A stretch of DNA of 64,000 nt from an uncultured Cedecea sp. (GTDB taxonomy: Bacteria; Pseudomonadota; Gammaproteobacteria; Enterobacterales; Enterobacteriaceae): the NCBI RefSeq assembly GCF_947498825.1, contig NZ_CANMLV010000006.1, positions 62,001 through 126,000 on the forward strand, read 5' to 3'. How positions within the stretch are numbered: the stretch's first letter is position 1; the number at the start of each line of letters is the position of its first letter. The notes below the pieces were generated by a model. That model was not told the DNA's origin. It did not search any database and saw nothing but the letters and a program-made list of their open reading frames with translations. The translations under genes were made by a program, and so were the position numbers. Positions 48,423 to 58,256 of this stretch are shown here, one piece after another.

Positions 48423-49187
48423 ATGTCTTTTGTCATTTATTATTTAAGTTTTCAAAATAACGTTGCCATTTTTGCTATGGCTTATGCTCGGTTGGCTGTG
48501 GTTTTTTATATGCTACCAGTATTGGGTGAACGAGTCTTATCAGGGCTGGTTATAAAAAATATCCTGATTTCTTTGACTATAATGGGTCTCTGGCCATACT
48601 TTCAGGTGGTTATTTCTCCGGAACAAGGTTGGTTTATTTTACTAATAAAAGAATTTGTTGTTGGGCTAGCCTTGGCGATGACACTATGTGTTCCCTTCTG
48701 GATTGCAATTAGCGTTGGAGAGTTACTGGATAATCAAAGAGGTGCAACTTTAAGTGATAGTCTTGATCCCGTTAATGGTGGACAAGGTTCTGTTCTGTCT
48801 GGATTTATGAACTTTGCTTTTGGAGCCCTGTTTTTTATCAATAATGGTATTCAACTTATTTTAGAATCAGTGATTGAGAGTTATAAAGTTTTTCCCCGAG
48901 GAGGGGAGCTATTAGATTTTCACTGGCAAGAATTAGGTTTACTTCTGATGGTTACTGTCAAAAACAGCCTGATGATGGCGGCACCAGTTTTGATTGTGAT
49001 GATGGTATCTGAAATTTTGTTGGGCATCTTTGCGCGTTACTGCCCTCAGTTAAATCCATTTTCTATATCACTCACAATTAAAAGTTTTATTGCATTTGTT
49101 GTTTTTTTATTATACGGATTTAATTCTCTGTTTGATCAGTCTCTACAGATATTTTCTATAGTTTCATTAAAAAATTTTCTCTCTTAA
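48423..49187 (+). CDS. spaR: Export apparatus protein SctT (SpaR/Spa29)
   Basis: A FliR/SctT-family export-gate protein of 254 residues with about six to eight hydrophobic segments and the conserved stretch GELLDNQRGATLSDSLDPVN. It caps the SctR5S4 assembly in the inner membrane. It follows spaQ by 13 bases. Confidence 0.95.
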   Translation: MSFVIYYLSFQNNVAIFAMAYARLAVVFYMLPVLGERVLSGLVIKNILISLTIMGLWPYFQVVISPEQGWFILLIKEFVVGLALAMTLCVPFWIAISVGELLDNQRGATLSDSLDPVNGGQGSVLSGFMNFAFGALFFINNGIQLILESVIESYKVFPRGGELLDFHWQELGLLLMVTVKNSLMMAAPVLIVMMVSEILLGIFARYCPQLNPFSISLTIKSFIAFVVFLLYGFNSLFDQSLQIFSIVSLKNFLS

Positions 49188-49202
49188 ACGGACCTCATTC
49201 TC

Positions 49203-50333
49203 ATGGCAGAGAAAACAGAAAAGCCCACGGGTAAGCGACGGAAAGATTCGGCAAAGAAAGGGCAGACCTTCAAAAGCAAAGATCTAATAACGACAATCTG
49301 TTTGCTTTTTAGCATTTATTACATTACCCACTTTCTAAGTTTTAAAGAATTTATAAAGTTGTACTCAATTACTATGCAGCATAACCTAAAAATCAACATC
49401 AATGATTTTTTGTTAGAGTTGGTGCGGGTTTTTATTATTACCGTATTACCCGTTATTGTTATTTCTAGTGTGATGAGTATAGCAATGACTTTACTGCAAA
49501 CTCGATTCTCTATTGCAACTGAAGCGATAAATCTGAATTTTAAAGCACTCAATCCTGTGGAGGGGATGAAAAAAATATTTAACATTAGAACGGTAAAAGA
49601 ATTAATAAAATCAGTGCTTTATTTGGTGGTGTTTGTAGTAACTGGTTATGTTTTAATTCATAATGACCTGAAGAAAACATTATCTGTGGTATATGGTGAT
49701 TTGAATGACTTGATTACTCAATGGTTAATTCTGGTCTTTAATGCGGTTATCACTTTTATTATTTGTTCACTCGTCGTATTAGTCGCTGATTTTATAGCAG
49801 AGTATTTTCTGCACTTCAAAGATCTCAAAATGGATAAACATGAGGTTCAGCGTGAACGAAAAGAGAGTGATGGTAATCCGGAAATTAAAGGTGCACGTAA
49901 ACGTATCCATCAGGAGATTCTTTCAGGTGAAGAGATGTCGGCTATCAGAAATTCTGAAGTCGTCATGGCGAACCCAACACATATTGCTGTTGCAATTTAT
50001 TTTAATCCTGAGGTTGCCGCGCTGCCTTTCATTGCTCTTCGCTCGAGTCATCAGAAAGCCAGAGCTGTAATAGCCTATGCTGAGAAAATCGGTATTCCGG
50101 TTATTCGGGACATTTATCTGACACGTAAAATTTATAAGAGCTATCGGCAGTACAGTTTTATTTCTCTTAATGATGAACTACTTATGAAGATAATGGATGT
50201 TCTCATCTGGTTACGTCAGGTAGAAACTGTAGGTATGGAGTCAGTATCACTTTCTCCATCTGATACAGGTCCGGTTAGCATATCTGATTCTGAGGGCAGC
50301 GATCATCGGTCAACGATAAATAATAAACCATAG
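49203..50333 (+). CDS. spaS: Autocleaving switch protein SctU (SpaS/Spa40)
   Basis: A FlhB/SctU-family membrane protein of 376 residues. Four N-terminal membrane segments are followed by the cytoplasmic domain with the autocleavage motif NPTH (Asn257-His260, within VVMANPTHIAVAIYF). Cleavage is required to switch from needle to translocator export. The C-terminal tail after about residue 345 is Ser/Asp-rich and longer than in SpaS (356). The 132 bases before sicA may carry a separate promoter. Confidence 0.96.
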   Translation: MAEKTEKPTGKRRKDSAKKGQTFKSKDLITTICLLFSIYYITHFLSFKEFIKLYSITMQHNLKININDFLLELVRVFIITVLPVIVISSVMSIAMTLLQTRFSIATEAINLNFKALNPVEGMKKIFNIRTVKELIKSVLYLVVFVVTGYVLIHNDLKKTLSVVYGDLNDLITQWLILVFNAVITFIICSLVVLVADFIAEYFLHFKDLKMDKHEVQRERKESDGNPEIKGARKRIHQEILSGEEMSAIRNSEVVMANPTHIAVAIYFNPEVAALPFIALRSSHQKARAVIAYAEKIGIPVIRDIYLTRKIYKSYRQYSFISLNDELLMKIMDVLIWLRQVETVGMESVSLSPSDTGPVSISDSEGSDHRSTINNKP

Positions 50334-50465
50334 ATATCATTAGGGGAGTACGTTTTTTTTGTATTAATTATTCTAACCAGTCAGTATGATTTTTATGTTC
50401 TTCACTGTCTGCATTCAAGTTAGGAAATTTTTTGGTATTTAAAATAAATAGTGTAAGAGGTAAGA

Positions 50466-51020
50466 ATGGATAACAAGCATATGTGCGACACACCAGGTAA
50501 CGAAGAACATTTTAATGATGAGAATGATGTTATTCAATATTCTGATAGTTTACTGGAAGCTATTCAGAATGGAGCCACACTGAAGGATGTGAATGGCGTC
50601 TCAAACGATACTATGAACGATGTTTATAAATTAGCCTACGATTTCTATCATCATGGAAAACTTAATGATGCTGAGTCACTCTTTAGATTTCTCTGCATAT
50701 ATGATTTTTATAATCCGGAATATGCAATGGGATTAGCTGCGGTCTATCAACTTAAAAAGGATTATCAAAAGGCTATTGATTTTTATGCATTAGCTTATTC
50801 TCTTTCAAAAGATGATTATCGTCCCATGTTTTATGCCGGGCAGTGTAATTTAATGCAACGTCGTTCTGTGCAGGCTCGCAAATGTTTTGAAATCGTTGTG
50901 AACAGATGTGACGATGAGGTATTAAATCAACGGGCCAGTACCTATCTTTTAGCTCTCAATGAAATAAATAGTGAAGAAGTCGAGGATGGGCCAACAGAAG
51001 AAACAAAAGAGGATATATGA
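50466..51020 (+). CDS. sicA: Translocator chaperone and co-activator SicA/IpgC
   Basis: A class II chaperone of 184 residues with tetratricopeptide repeats (about 60-155: YDFYHHGKLNDAESLFRFL, YAMGLAAVYQLKKDYQKAI). It should bind SipB and SipC before secretion and, by analogy with Salmonella, act with InvF on sic/sip transcription once free. AGAGGTAAG precedes the ATG. sipB starts immediately at its stop codon. Confidence 0.95.
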   Translation: MDNKHMCDTPGNEEHFNDENDVIQYSDSLLEAIQNGATLKDVNGVSNDTMNDVYKLAYDFYHHGKLNDAESLFRFLCIYDFYNPEYAMGLAAVYQLKKDYQKAIDFYALAYSLSKDDYRPMFYAGQCNLMQRRSVQARKCFEIVVNRCDDEVLNQRASTYLLALNEINSEEVEDGPTEETKEDI

Positions 51021-52859
51021 ATGAGCATTCACGTTGAAAGTTTTGACTATATCAATAATAACCAGGCTGAATTTGAAATTAATCAGCTAAAAAAACAAAG
51101 TGAACAGGCAAAGCGTTTTGTCAATCCAGCGATAAAAGACCATCCCCAGTTAGGTAATATTAAAGATGCTTTACAAGTATTACAGCCCAAACAACTTATT
51201 AGCATATTGGAAAATACCAGAGATGCAATAAGTGGAAATAGCAGTGCTGTTAATATAGCTCGTCAAAATATGCCTGTATTAACGGAACCGGCTGCCGATA
51301 CCAATAATACGGCAACGAATTCCTCAGCTCAAATGGTGGAGTTATTAAGTAGAATAAGTCAATTAGTCACCGATAGTTCACTGAATAAACAATTAATTCA
51401 GCTTAATAGCTATAATGCCAGTATGGCCGGAGCTGTGAATAGTTATTCAGAACTTGCAGCAGAGTTAGAGTTACAGAGTGAGCAGTGGGCGAATAGTTTT
51501 GATGCCCTAAAGCAAGCTCAAGAAAAATCTGCTCAACTTGAGAAAGAGGTTAAGTCTGCCGAGTTTGATCTGAAAAGTAAGCAGGCAGCATTGAGTAAAT
51601 TAGAATCTCAGGCTCAAGGACAAGACCCAGTGTCATCAGAATTAAATAAACAAATTGATGATGCAAGAAAAGAGGTGATAGCTGCTCAAGGCACCGTTGA
51701 TAAAAAAATTCAAGCATTAAATCAGCATACTCAGAATGTCTTAAATCCGGCAATCAAGGCCGAGACCGCCTCCCGACAAGCACTGAATATGACATTAGAA
51801 AAATCCCGAGAACTGACAAATACCCTGTCTGCACAGCAACAAAGTACAATAGAAAACCAGCGAAAACAGAATGATCAGCAATCGCATAGTTTAACTTTTC
51901 TTATGGCATTAATATCTCAGCTGATTGATCAGAGCGCGAGTAATAACCTTAAAGCTACTGCAGAACTTAAAATGAAGTTATCCGAAGCAGCAGCAAAAGA
52001 TTCAGAAAAAAAAGCGCAAGAGTATGAGGAGAGCGTTCGTAAATCAGAAGAAATGCAAAAAGTTATGGGTTGTATAGGCAAAGTTCTGGGGTGGGTGATT
52101 ACAGTAGTAAGTTTTGCTGCTGCAATTTTTACTGGTGGTGCATCTCTGGCATTTGCCGCAATCGGTCTGGCATTGGCGATAGGTGATGAAATTAACCAGG
52201 CGGTAAATGGTGTTTCATTCATAGCTCAAGCGATGAAACCACTAATGGAATCTGTTATTCAACCTATGATGGAGTTACTTGGTAGTGTATACGCGAAGAT
52301 CTTGGAGTCTGTTGGTATTGATAACTCTACCGCTAAAATGATAGGACAAATTATGGGGGCAATAGCTACAGCGGTAATAATGGTTGCGGCTGTGGTTGCC
52401 GCTGGGAGTCTCGCGAGTAAATTAGCCAGCACAGTTGCCAAAAAAATTGGCTCTAATGTAATTGATAAAGCCATGAACAATATTGTTGGTGACGTACTCA
52501 AACGAATCGGGCAGGGTTTGGGAGGGGCTATGGGCATGCAAGAAGCCAAAATAGCACAATTTGGCGTACGTACTGAAATGGCGCTGTCCGCTGCTACTAC
52601 AGCAAATACAGCAATTCAAACGACAGGAAACATTATTACTGCAGATATGAAGGTTGATGCTGCAAAAATCAAAGCTGCTTTATTAAATAATACAGCATTA
52701 CAAGATCTTCTTAATGAAATGCTAGAACGTGCCGTAGCGTCTTTTACAGCACGAATAGAATCAACTGATTCAATTATCAGGAATATATCGTCAATTGCAG
52801 AAAATAATATGCAAACGGGACAATATGTTACCAGGAAAATGAGCACTGTTGCAGGATGA
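51021..52859 (+). CDS. sipB: Translocon pore protein SctE (SipB/IpaB)
   Basis: A major translocator of 612 residues (SipB 593, IpaB 580). A long coiled-coil N-terminal half (about 150-260) precedes two membrane-inserting hydrophobic segments: about 347-390 (CIGKVLGWVITVVSFAAAIF onward) and about 439-470 (IMGAIATAVIMVAAVVAAGS). It forms the pore in the host membrane with SipC. It directly abuts sicA. Confidence 0.95.
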   Translation: MSIHVESFDYINNNQAEFEINQLKKQSEQAKRFVNPAIKDHPQLGNIKDALQVLQPKQLISILENTRDAISGNSSAVNIARQNMPVLTEPAADTNNTATNSSAQMVELLSRISQLVTDSSLNKQLIQLNSYNASMAGAVNSYSELAAELELQSEQWANSFDALKQAQEKSAQLEKEVKSAEFDLKSKQAALSKLESQAQGQDPVSSELNKQIDDARKEVIAAQGTVDKKIQALNQHTQNVLNPAIKAETASRQALNMTLEKSRELTNTLSAQQQSTIENQRKQNDQQSHSLTFLMALISQLIDQSASNNLKATAELKMKLSEAAAKDSEKKAQEYEESVRKSEEMQKVMGCIGKVLGWVITVVSFAAAIFTGGASLAFAAIGLALAIGDEINQAVNGVSFIAQAMKPLMESVIQPMMELLGSVYAKILESVGIDNSTAKMIGQIMGAIATAVIMVAAVVAAGSLASKLASTVAKKIGSNVIDKAMNNIVGDVLKRIGQGLGGAMGMQEAKIAQFGVRTEMALSAATTANTAIQTTGNIITADMKVDAAKIKAALLNNTALQDLLNEMLERAVASFTARIESTDSIIRNISSIAENNMQTGQYVTRKMSTVAG

Positions 52860-52895
52860 AAACTTCCACACTACTTACAAATAGGAATATAACTT

Positions 52896-54149
52896 ATGAC
52901 TAATATCGCTATTTCAGATAGCCATAATTATGCTATTCAGCAAACACAGAGAAATAACATTGTAAAATTATCCGAAGATGATAATGCCCCTCCGTTAACT
53001 ACTGATGTAAGATCTTTTGTTACATTAGCGACACAGCCAGGGATGATGGGTACTATTCTTCATGATCAAAGTGTGATGTTTAATATCAATACACTACCGG
53101 CTTTATTAACGCCACCTGTCGGACGTGAGAAAATTGACTCAGAGCAGAAGGATGAGTTGATGAGTTTAATTACGAAGATGAAAGGTGGAGATATTAATAA
53201 ACTGGAACGTGCTGCCGCATCAGCGGCAATGGTTTTTAATGCACAAATAAACCCGCATCAAACAGCCAATAGCACTGCTATTGGGACTAAGGCTGCACCG
53301 GTTTCTTCTTCGTCGACAGCACCTGCTACTGATGCTACACACGCCCGGACTCCTGTAGAAGGTGGAACAGATATCACTGCGGCTGATGCTTCAGGAGGGC
53401 AGTTCATCAATATTACGGGGGATATAAAAAAACTTGAATTGAGTAATTTGTTCACACGCGTTTTAACAGCTCAAGAAGGTCAATTTTTGAATGCTTCCGC
53501 GAAGGCGAGTATGCGTGCTGTTGAGGCAGCGGATCGCTCAGGGAATAAACTCATTGATGCCGAGAAGCAGCGTATGACCGGTGCGATCACTTCTGGTTCG
53601 CTTGGGCTTGTAGGCCAGGGAATAACCAGCACTCGCACCATCAATGCTCTGAAAACTGAGTCAAAATCTATTAATAATAATCTTGCTTCGGCATCCCGCA
53701 TGGAAGCCAAACTTGGTACCCATCAGTCTTCAATCGCTTCATCCACAGATAATCTGTTGCACCAAGGAAAATCATTAAGTGATACGGTCTCCGGTAAGAT
53801 GGATGCAAGTGCATCGAAAATAAAAGATTTTAGTGATACCAAACGTAATGATCATAACCAGATACAGCTTAAGACGAGTCAGACGCGTGTAACGTCCGAT
53901 TATAGCAATGTGGCCGTTAATTCTAGTCAGAAAGTTATTGATGGTGCATTCAATGTTGAAGCGGCTAATGAAACGAAGCAAGCAGAACTGGCTCGTGCGG
54001 ATCAGAATGTAAATAATGAAATATCCAATACCCATCAACATGCAGCCAAAAAATCTGCTGAGTCTAAAGCTGCATTAAATCAAGCGATTGAAAATATGAT
54101 GAACAGTAATAATAGTACTTTATCGGCTATTGCCGACAGAATACGTTAA
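52896..54149 (+). CDS. sipC: Translocator SctB (SipC/IpaC)
   Basis: The minor translocator in the SipC/IpaC position, 417 residues (SipC 409). The central region GAITSGSLGLVGQG is the weakly hydrophobic membrane-associating part; the C-terminal third is helical, charged and Ala/Ser-rich (residues about 330-417). In Salmonella this region nucleates actin; whether it does so here cannot be read from sequence. Confidence 0.93.
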   Translation: MTNIAISDSHNYAIQQTQRNNIVKLSEDDNAPPLTTDVRSFVTLATQPGMMGTILHDQSVMFNINTLPALLTPPVGREKIDSEQKDELMSLITKMKGGDINKLERAAASAAMVFNAQINPHQTANSTAIGTKAAPVSSSSTAPATDATHARTPVEGGTDITAADASGGQFINITGDIKKLELSNLFTRVLTAQEGQFLNASAKASMRAVEAADRSGNKLIDAEKQRMTGAITSGSLGLVGQGITSTRTINALKTESKSINNNLASASRMEAKLGTHQSSIASSTDNLLHQGKSLSDTVSGKMDASASKIKDFSDTKRNDHNQIQLKTSQTRVTSDYSNVAVNSSQKVIDGAFNVEAANETKQAELARADQNVNNEISNTHQHAAKKSAESKAALNQAIENMMNSNNSTLSAIADRIR

Positions 54150-54202
54150 ATCTAACATAACAGGTCGGATAAAACCTGGCCTGTTATAGCAAGGAGTATT
54201 AT

Positions 54203-55294
54203 ATGTCTTCCCCATTGGAGTATCGGCCGAATATAGAGCCACCTATATTATCTTATGATGCGGATTTAAAAAAAACACCTGTGTTGAGTAATGAAAATAT
54301 TGAGCCATCTCAAGAAAAACATCAAGATTTTCTTAAGGATGTTATCAAGGCATTATCCTCTCCGAAAATAGAAAATACAATTAATGATATAGAATCCATA
54401 ATCGATGAATATAAGTTTAATGAAAATACTCATCATGTTAAAAGTGATAAATTATTTAATCTAATCAACGCTCTCAAAAGTAATCACATTCAATTACCTG
54501 AATCCTTTGATGGTTTTAATAATGGAAATAAGATTGCAAAAAAAAACTCTGATATATCAGATAACATTCTGAATGAGATTAGAAATCAAAAACTTTACAG
54601 AAAATCAGCGTCAGCACAATTTGTAGCATCGCCAGCTATGCTGGAAAAAGAGCATGCGGCTGACGATAAAATCACGACAAGTATGAGCTATGGTGATATA
54701 TGGAAAAGAATGATTGAGACTATCGGAGTAATTAAAACAGATAGTGTCGATTTTTATGCTGATTTGCTGCACTCATACACTGAATTGTATGCATCATTCG
54801 ATAAAAATATCCTGACGTCCTCTGCCGAAGCAGTCTCTGCTGGTGATGATGGTAATAATGTTTCATTTGATAAGGATAAAATGGAAAAGGGCTATGATGG
54901 ATTTAAAAAAGATCTCGATGAGTTAAGTGTTGAACTCGGTAGCGTTCCCGGGTGGGAATATATGACTGAGGAACAAAAAAAACAGCAAACCGCCGCGCTA
55001 GCTCCGGCATATAAAATCGATAAGAATGGACAGATCAGTTTTGATTTAGAACAATATGAAACGGTCTCAGGAACTTATCCTACGGGAATAAAAAATGGCA
55101 AAGTATCAACAGCCAGTTATCAGGCATGGCTGACCACAATAAATGCTAGCGGGAACGCTTTCCAAAGTAACATGCAGTCTTTTGCCCAGCGTTATACGAA
55201 TGTAAATAATACTTTCGATAACTTCATTAAAATTTTCAGCTCTTCAATTAGTACATTAGCGGAGAGTGCCAGAGATGTATTTAAGTCTTTGTGA
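54203..55294 (+). CDS. sipD: Needle tip protein SctA (SipD/IpaD)
   Basis: The hydrophilic tip protein of the needle, 363 residues (SipD 343, IpaD 332). The C-terminal half has the family pattern: SYGDIWKRMIETIGVIKTD, DELSVELGSVPGWEYMTEEQ, and a C-terminal coiled-coil helix. An N-terminal self-chaperoning region is expected. AGGAG lies 8 bases before the ATG. Confidence 0.94.
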   Translation: MSSPLEYRPNIEPPILSYDADLKKTPVLSNENIEPSQEKHQDFLKDVIKALSSPKIENTINDIESIIDEYKFNENTHHVKSDKLFNLINALKSNHIQLPESFDGFNNGNKIAKKNSDISDNILNEIRNQKLYRKSASAQFVASPAMLEKEHAADDKITTSMSYGDIWKRMIETIGVIKTDSVDFYADLLHSYTELYASFDKNILTSSAEAVSAGDDGNNVSFDKDKMEKGYDGFKKDLDELSVELGSVPGWEYMTEEQKKQQTAALAPAYKIDKNGQISFDLEQYETVSGTYPTGIKNGKVSTASYQAWLTTINASGNAFQSNMQSFAQRYTNVNNTFDNFIKIFSSSISTLAESARDVFKSL

Positions 55295-55503
55295 AAATAA
55301 ACGCATCTTGTCGCCATGTTACAATATAGAATTTCAGTAAATTAATGACTATTTTTATCTGAAGCTGGTTATCTAAGTCTACTTTAATTATTAATATTCA
55401 ATTGCGCCTAACAAAATATGGAGTAAGTCAATCTACCATAAGTTATCTTTTAAAGATGTTGTGGCGCGTGAATAAAATTGAGAAAGTTAAAAAGGATTAA
55501 ATT
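55295..55503. other. Gap between sipD and the SipA-position gene
   Basis: 209 AT-rich bases without a gene. The break after the tightly packed sicBCD group suggests a separate promoter for the effector-acp part. No terminator hairpin was seen. Confidence 0.4.
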
Positions 55504-57558
55504 ATGGTGTATATAATACCTAAGTCCAAGCCTGTTATTAGTGAGCTAATTTCAGGGCCTGTAAAATCTAATAAATCGACTAAATCTTTTCAGAGCGGCT
55601 TTGCTTCCGCTTTTACGGAAGTTACCCTTCAAGATGTCCAGCAGGATTTTATAAAGTTGCCGAGTCAAACTGATTTTTCCGATAAACTATTTGATGAAAT
55701 GGTTTTACAGAATTTACCAGGTAAATGGTTTGAGAATCATAACAATGATAGGGGGGATGCAATAAGAAGTATGCTGGGAATTATTTATGACTATATTGAG
55801 CCTGAAGATTTTTCTGCTGTTGACAGGATTTTCATTGAATTTAATAAGTCAGATGAGAAATTTACGAAAGACGGGAAATGTGCGAAGGATCTGGGTTATC
55901 TATTCCAAAAATATGGTGAGTCAGCACTTAGAGCACATACTAAAGAGTATATTCAAAATTGCCGTGATGCATGGCATTATCACCACGAAACGCATAATGA
56001 AAAGATATCCGATGATGATATTTTTTTAGTGCAGATGATGGCTTGTAAGGCGGTTATTGAAACGCAAATTGAAGCGTTACGTCAGGAGAAACAAGGATGG
56101 TCCGATATCATATGCAGTGGAACGTTCATCAAGGATGCATGTTCATCATTAGCAAAAACGCTGAAACACCATAACATCAATCAGGTTAATCAACGTCCAG
56201 ATGGATCTCCACTGGGTAATATATCGAAAAATAGCCCCTCATTGCCGTCTGTGTTACAACAACCTAAGACCGAGCATTCTGCTATTACTATTCCTGCGGG
56301 GAATGGTTATGTACCTGTCACTATCAATAATACAATGAATGGAGGCAATGGAACGGTTGGCGGCAATGCAGCGGGACGTGTTCCTGCATCAGAGATCGAT
56401 TATGGAATTGCGTTATTGAATACACCGAATGAAGAACTGGGAAATGAAAAAGCGCGTTTGGTTGAAAAATTCATGGATTTATACTGGGGACGAGCTAAAA
56501 ATGGTGGGCAGGACAAATTTGCCAATCATGTAGACAGTGTTGTTCAATGCGAGCCTCTCCCAGAATTTTCTGAGACATTGCTATCCTCGCAGACAAACCA
56601 TACTGTTGGCATCTTACCACAGCCACAATTAGCCCAGGTTATTGAGCGTTTACCTTTACCGCGGCCACAATTAGCCCAAGTTACTGAGAGTTTACCTTTA
56701 CCACAGCCACAATTAGCCCAGGTTATTGAGCGTTTACCTTTACCGCGGCCACAATTAGCCCAGGTTACTGAGAGTTTACCTTTACCACAGCCACAATTAG
56801 CCCAGGTTATTGAGCGTTTACCGTTACCGCGACCACAATTAGTTCAGGTTATTGAGAGTTTACCTTTACCACAGCCACAATTAGCCCAAGTTATTGAGAG
56901 TTTACCTCGGCCACTGATGGCACAAGCCGCAAGTGTCAGCGCCACACAAAAAATGGTGTCAGTTGAGCATAATATCGGCCAGAGAGCAGGTGAAGCGTCA
57001 ACATCCTCGATTCTGAGTTATAATTTACAGTCTGCAGCTAACCAGGTAACAAAAGAATTATCTGGACTCCTGACTGAGATATCAGCTTCGATGAGTTCAA
57101 ACAATATCCATCAGAAGACGCTGTCAGAATTAACTGCGAAAACGTTTTCTGTGCCTGAACAAAGATTGCCGCCAGCAAGCACTGAAAAAATTGGAAGGAT
57201 AAAAAATATTGCTCGTTCTAATAACTCAGTGCCGCAATTAGTGACAAGATTCGAGACAATGAACACCCAACATTTGATGGATAATGAGCGAGCCACCAAT
57301 AGAGAACCTTTAAGTCTGAATGATGAAAGAAATGATATTTCACTATCACGCGTGAATATTAATGAAACAGAATTTCAACCACTTAAACGAGCACCCGATA
57401 CATTTAAATATTCACCGGTTTATACAACTGACAGAACTATAGATCCGTTTAGTCGTCATGCTGCTAATCTGAATGAACTGGCTAATTATCTTAATGGCCA
57501 GCCAGGAGATAAACTTAATGATGTAATATCTGACAGTAATTTTGCGAGCGGTTTATGA
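55504..57558 (+). CDS. Candidate secreted effector in the SipA position with proline-rich tandem repeats
   Basis: A 684-residue protein between sipD and iacP, the slot of SipA in Salmonella. The N-terminal 220 residues are helical and loosely recall the SipA chaperone-binding region; this similarity is weak. A low-complexity linker (about 225-300, PSLPSVLQQPKT, GGNGTVGGNAAG) resembles the SipA linker in style, and SEIDYGIA recalls SipA AIDHGIA. Residues 373-470 are seven tandem 14-residue repeats of type QPQLAQVIERLPLP. The C-terminal 210 residues are polar and do not show the SipA actin-binding domain. InvB is the likely chaperone. Its stop overlaps iacP. Confidence 0.75.
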   Translation: MVYIIPKSKPVISELISGPVKSNKSTKSFQSGFASAFTEVTLQDVQQDFIKLPSQTDFSDKLFDEMVLQNLPGKWFENHNNDRGDAIRSMLGIIYDYIEPEDFSAVDRIFIEFNKSDEKFTKDGKCAKDLGYLFQKYGESALRAHTKEYIQNCRDAWHYHHETHNEKISDDDIFLVQMMACKAVIETQIEALRQEKQGWSDIICSGTFIKDACSSLAKTLKHHNINQVNQRPDGSPLGNISKNSPSLPSVLQQPKTEHSAITIPAGNGYVPVTINNTMNGGNGTVGGNAAGRVPASEIDYGIALLNTPNEELGNEKARLVEKFMDLYWGRAKNGGQDKFANHVDSVVQCEPLPEFSETLLSSQTNHTVGILPQPQLAQVIERLPLPRPQLAQVTESLPLPQPQLAQVIERLPLPRPQLAQVTESLPLPQPQLAQVIERLPLPRPQLVQVIESLPLPQPQLAQVIESLPRPLMAQAASVSATQKMVSVEHNIGQRAGEASTSSILSYNLQSAANQVTKELSGLLTEISASMSSNNIHQKTLSELTAKTFSVPEQRLPPASTEKIGRIKNIARSNNSVPQLVTRFETMNTQHLMDNERATNREPLSLNDERNDISLSRVNINETEFQPLKRAPDTFKYSPVYTTDRTIDPFSRHAANLNELANYLNGQPGDKLNDVISDSNFASGL
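56620..56913 (+). repeat. Seven 42-bp tandem repeats encoding PxLP-rich units
   Basis: Seven in-frame units of 42 bases (residues 373-470) alternate between QPQLAQVIERLPLP and RPQLAQVTESLPLP, making an 84-bp higher-order repeat. Units 1-2 and 3-4 differ at one base; units 5-7 diverge more. The array will be prone to slippage and to copy-number change between strains. Confidence 0.95.
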
Positions 57559-57800
57559 CGCCGAAAATAACGCATGAAGATGCTTTTCTGATTGTGAAAA
57601 AAATTATCAATGAGGTTAATGGCACACCGATTAAAAATATTAATTCTGATGATAGTCTCATCATTGATTTAGCAATGGACTCAGTGGAGTTGATTGATTT
57701 TATAATTCGCCTTGAAGAATTCAATGTGACAATCCAAGAGTCAAATATATCAAATGCATTAACAGTAGGAGACATTACGGCATTTTTATTAAGGAAGTGA
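57555..57800 (+). CDS. iacP: T3SS-associated acyl carrier protein IacP
   Basis: An 81-residue acyl carrier protein with phosphopantetheine-attachment Ser in LAMDSVELIDF. IacP-like proteins in SPI-1 clusters affect secretion or modification of translocators and effectors; the mechanism is debated. It overlaps the preceding effector gene by 4 bases (ATGA), as in Salmonella sipA-iacP. Confidence 0.93.
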   Translation: MTPKITHEDAFLIVKKIINEVNGTPIKNINSDDSLIIDLAMDSVELIDFIIRLEEFNVTIQESNISNALTVGDITAFLLRK

Positions 57801-57856
57801 ATTATTCTGTTTTTTACGATGCAATATAAACCCTGTGTATAAAAAAGGATATCTGT

Positions 57857-58243
57857 ATGAGTTTATTATTTTCAGTGTATGTGAATGGTTTTAAAGATTT
57901 ACCAAAACTCAGTCATGACCTGATAATCGGAAGTAAAAAAATTGCTGAAAAAGTCGCAGGTGAAATAAAGAGTGGATTTATTTCTCTTTTAAATTCAATT
58001 TCGAACTCATTTATTTCATTACAAAAAATGTTTTCTTTTTCAGGAGTGGAGAGCAAGTTTTATAACGATGATAGAGGTTCTTTATATCAGGCTGAGCCTT
58101 CATCTGCAAAAGTTGAAAATGTAACCGAGAACACCGTTGAGAATACGCGCTCACAAAACATCGGGCGAGATGAATTTAATAAAATGAAGTCGGAGATGCA
58201 TGCCAAATTAAATTACTGTTTTAATAAGAAACAGGCTAATTAA
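57857..58243 (+). CDS. Unknown protein, last gene of the T3SS island
   Basis: A 128-residue protein I do not recognise. The N-terminal 70 residues are amphipathic and moderately hydrophobic (MSLLFSVYVNGFKDLPKLS, then FISLLNSISNSFISLQKMF); the rest is polar and charged. AAAGGA lies 8 bases before the ATG. It follows iacP by 56 bases and is closed by the island's terminal hairpin, so it belongs to the sip transcription unit. Salmonella has sicP-sptP here; the sequence fits neither. A secreted protein or an accessory factor is possible. Confidence 0.72.
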   Translation: MSLLFSVYVNGFKDLPKLSHDLIIGSKKIAEKVAGEIKSGFISLLNSISNSFISLQKMFSFSGVESKFYNDDRGSLYQAEPSSAKVENVTENTVENTRSQNIGRDEFNKMKSEMHAKLNYCFNKKQAN

Positions 58244-58256
58244 TTCGGTTTTTTCT

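Noticed and set aside
56620-56913. Array considered as a CRISPR-like repeat
   Set aside because: Units are directly adjacent without spacers and lie in frame inside a long coding sequence.
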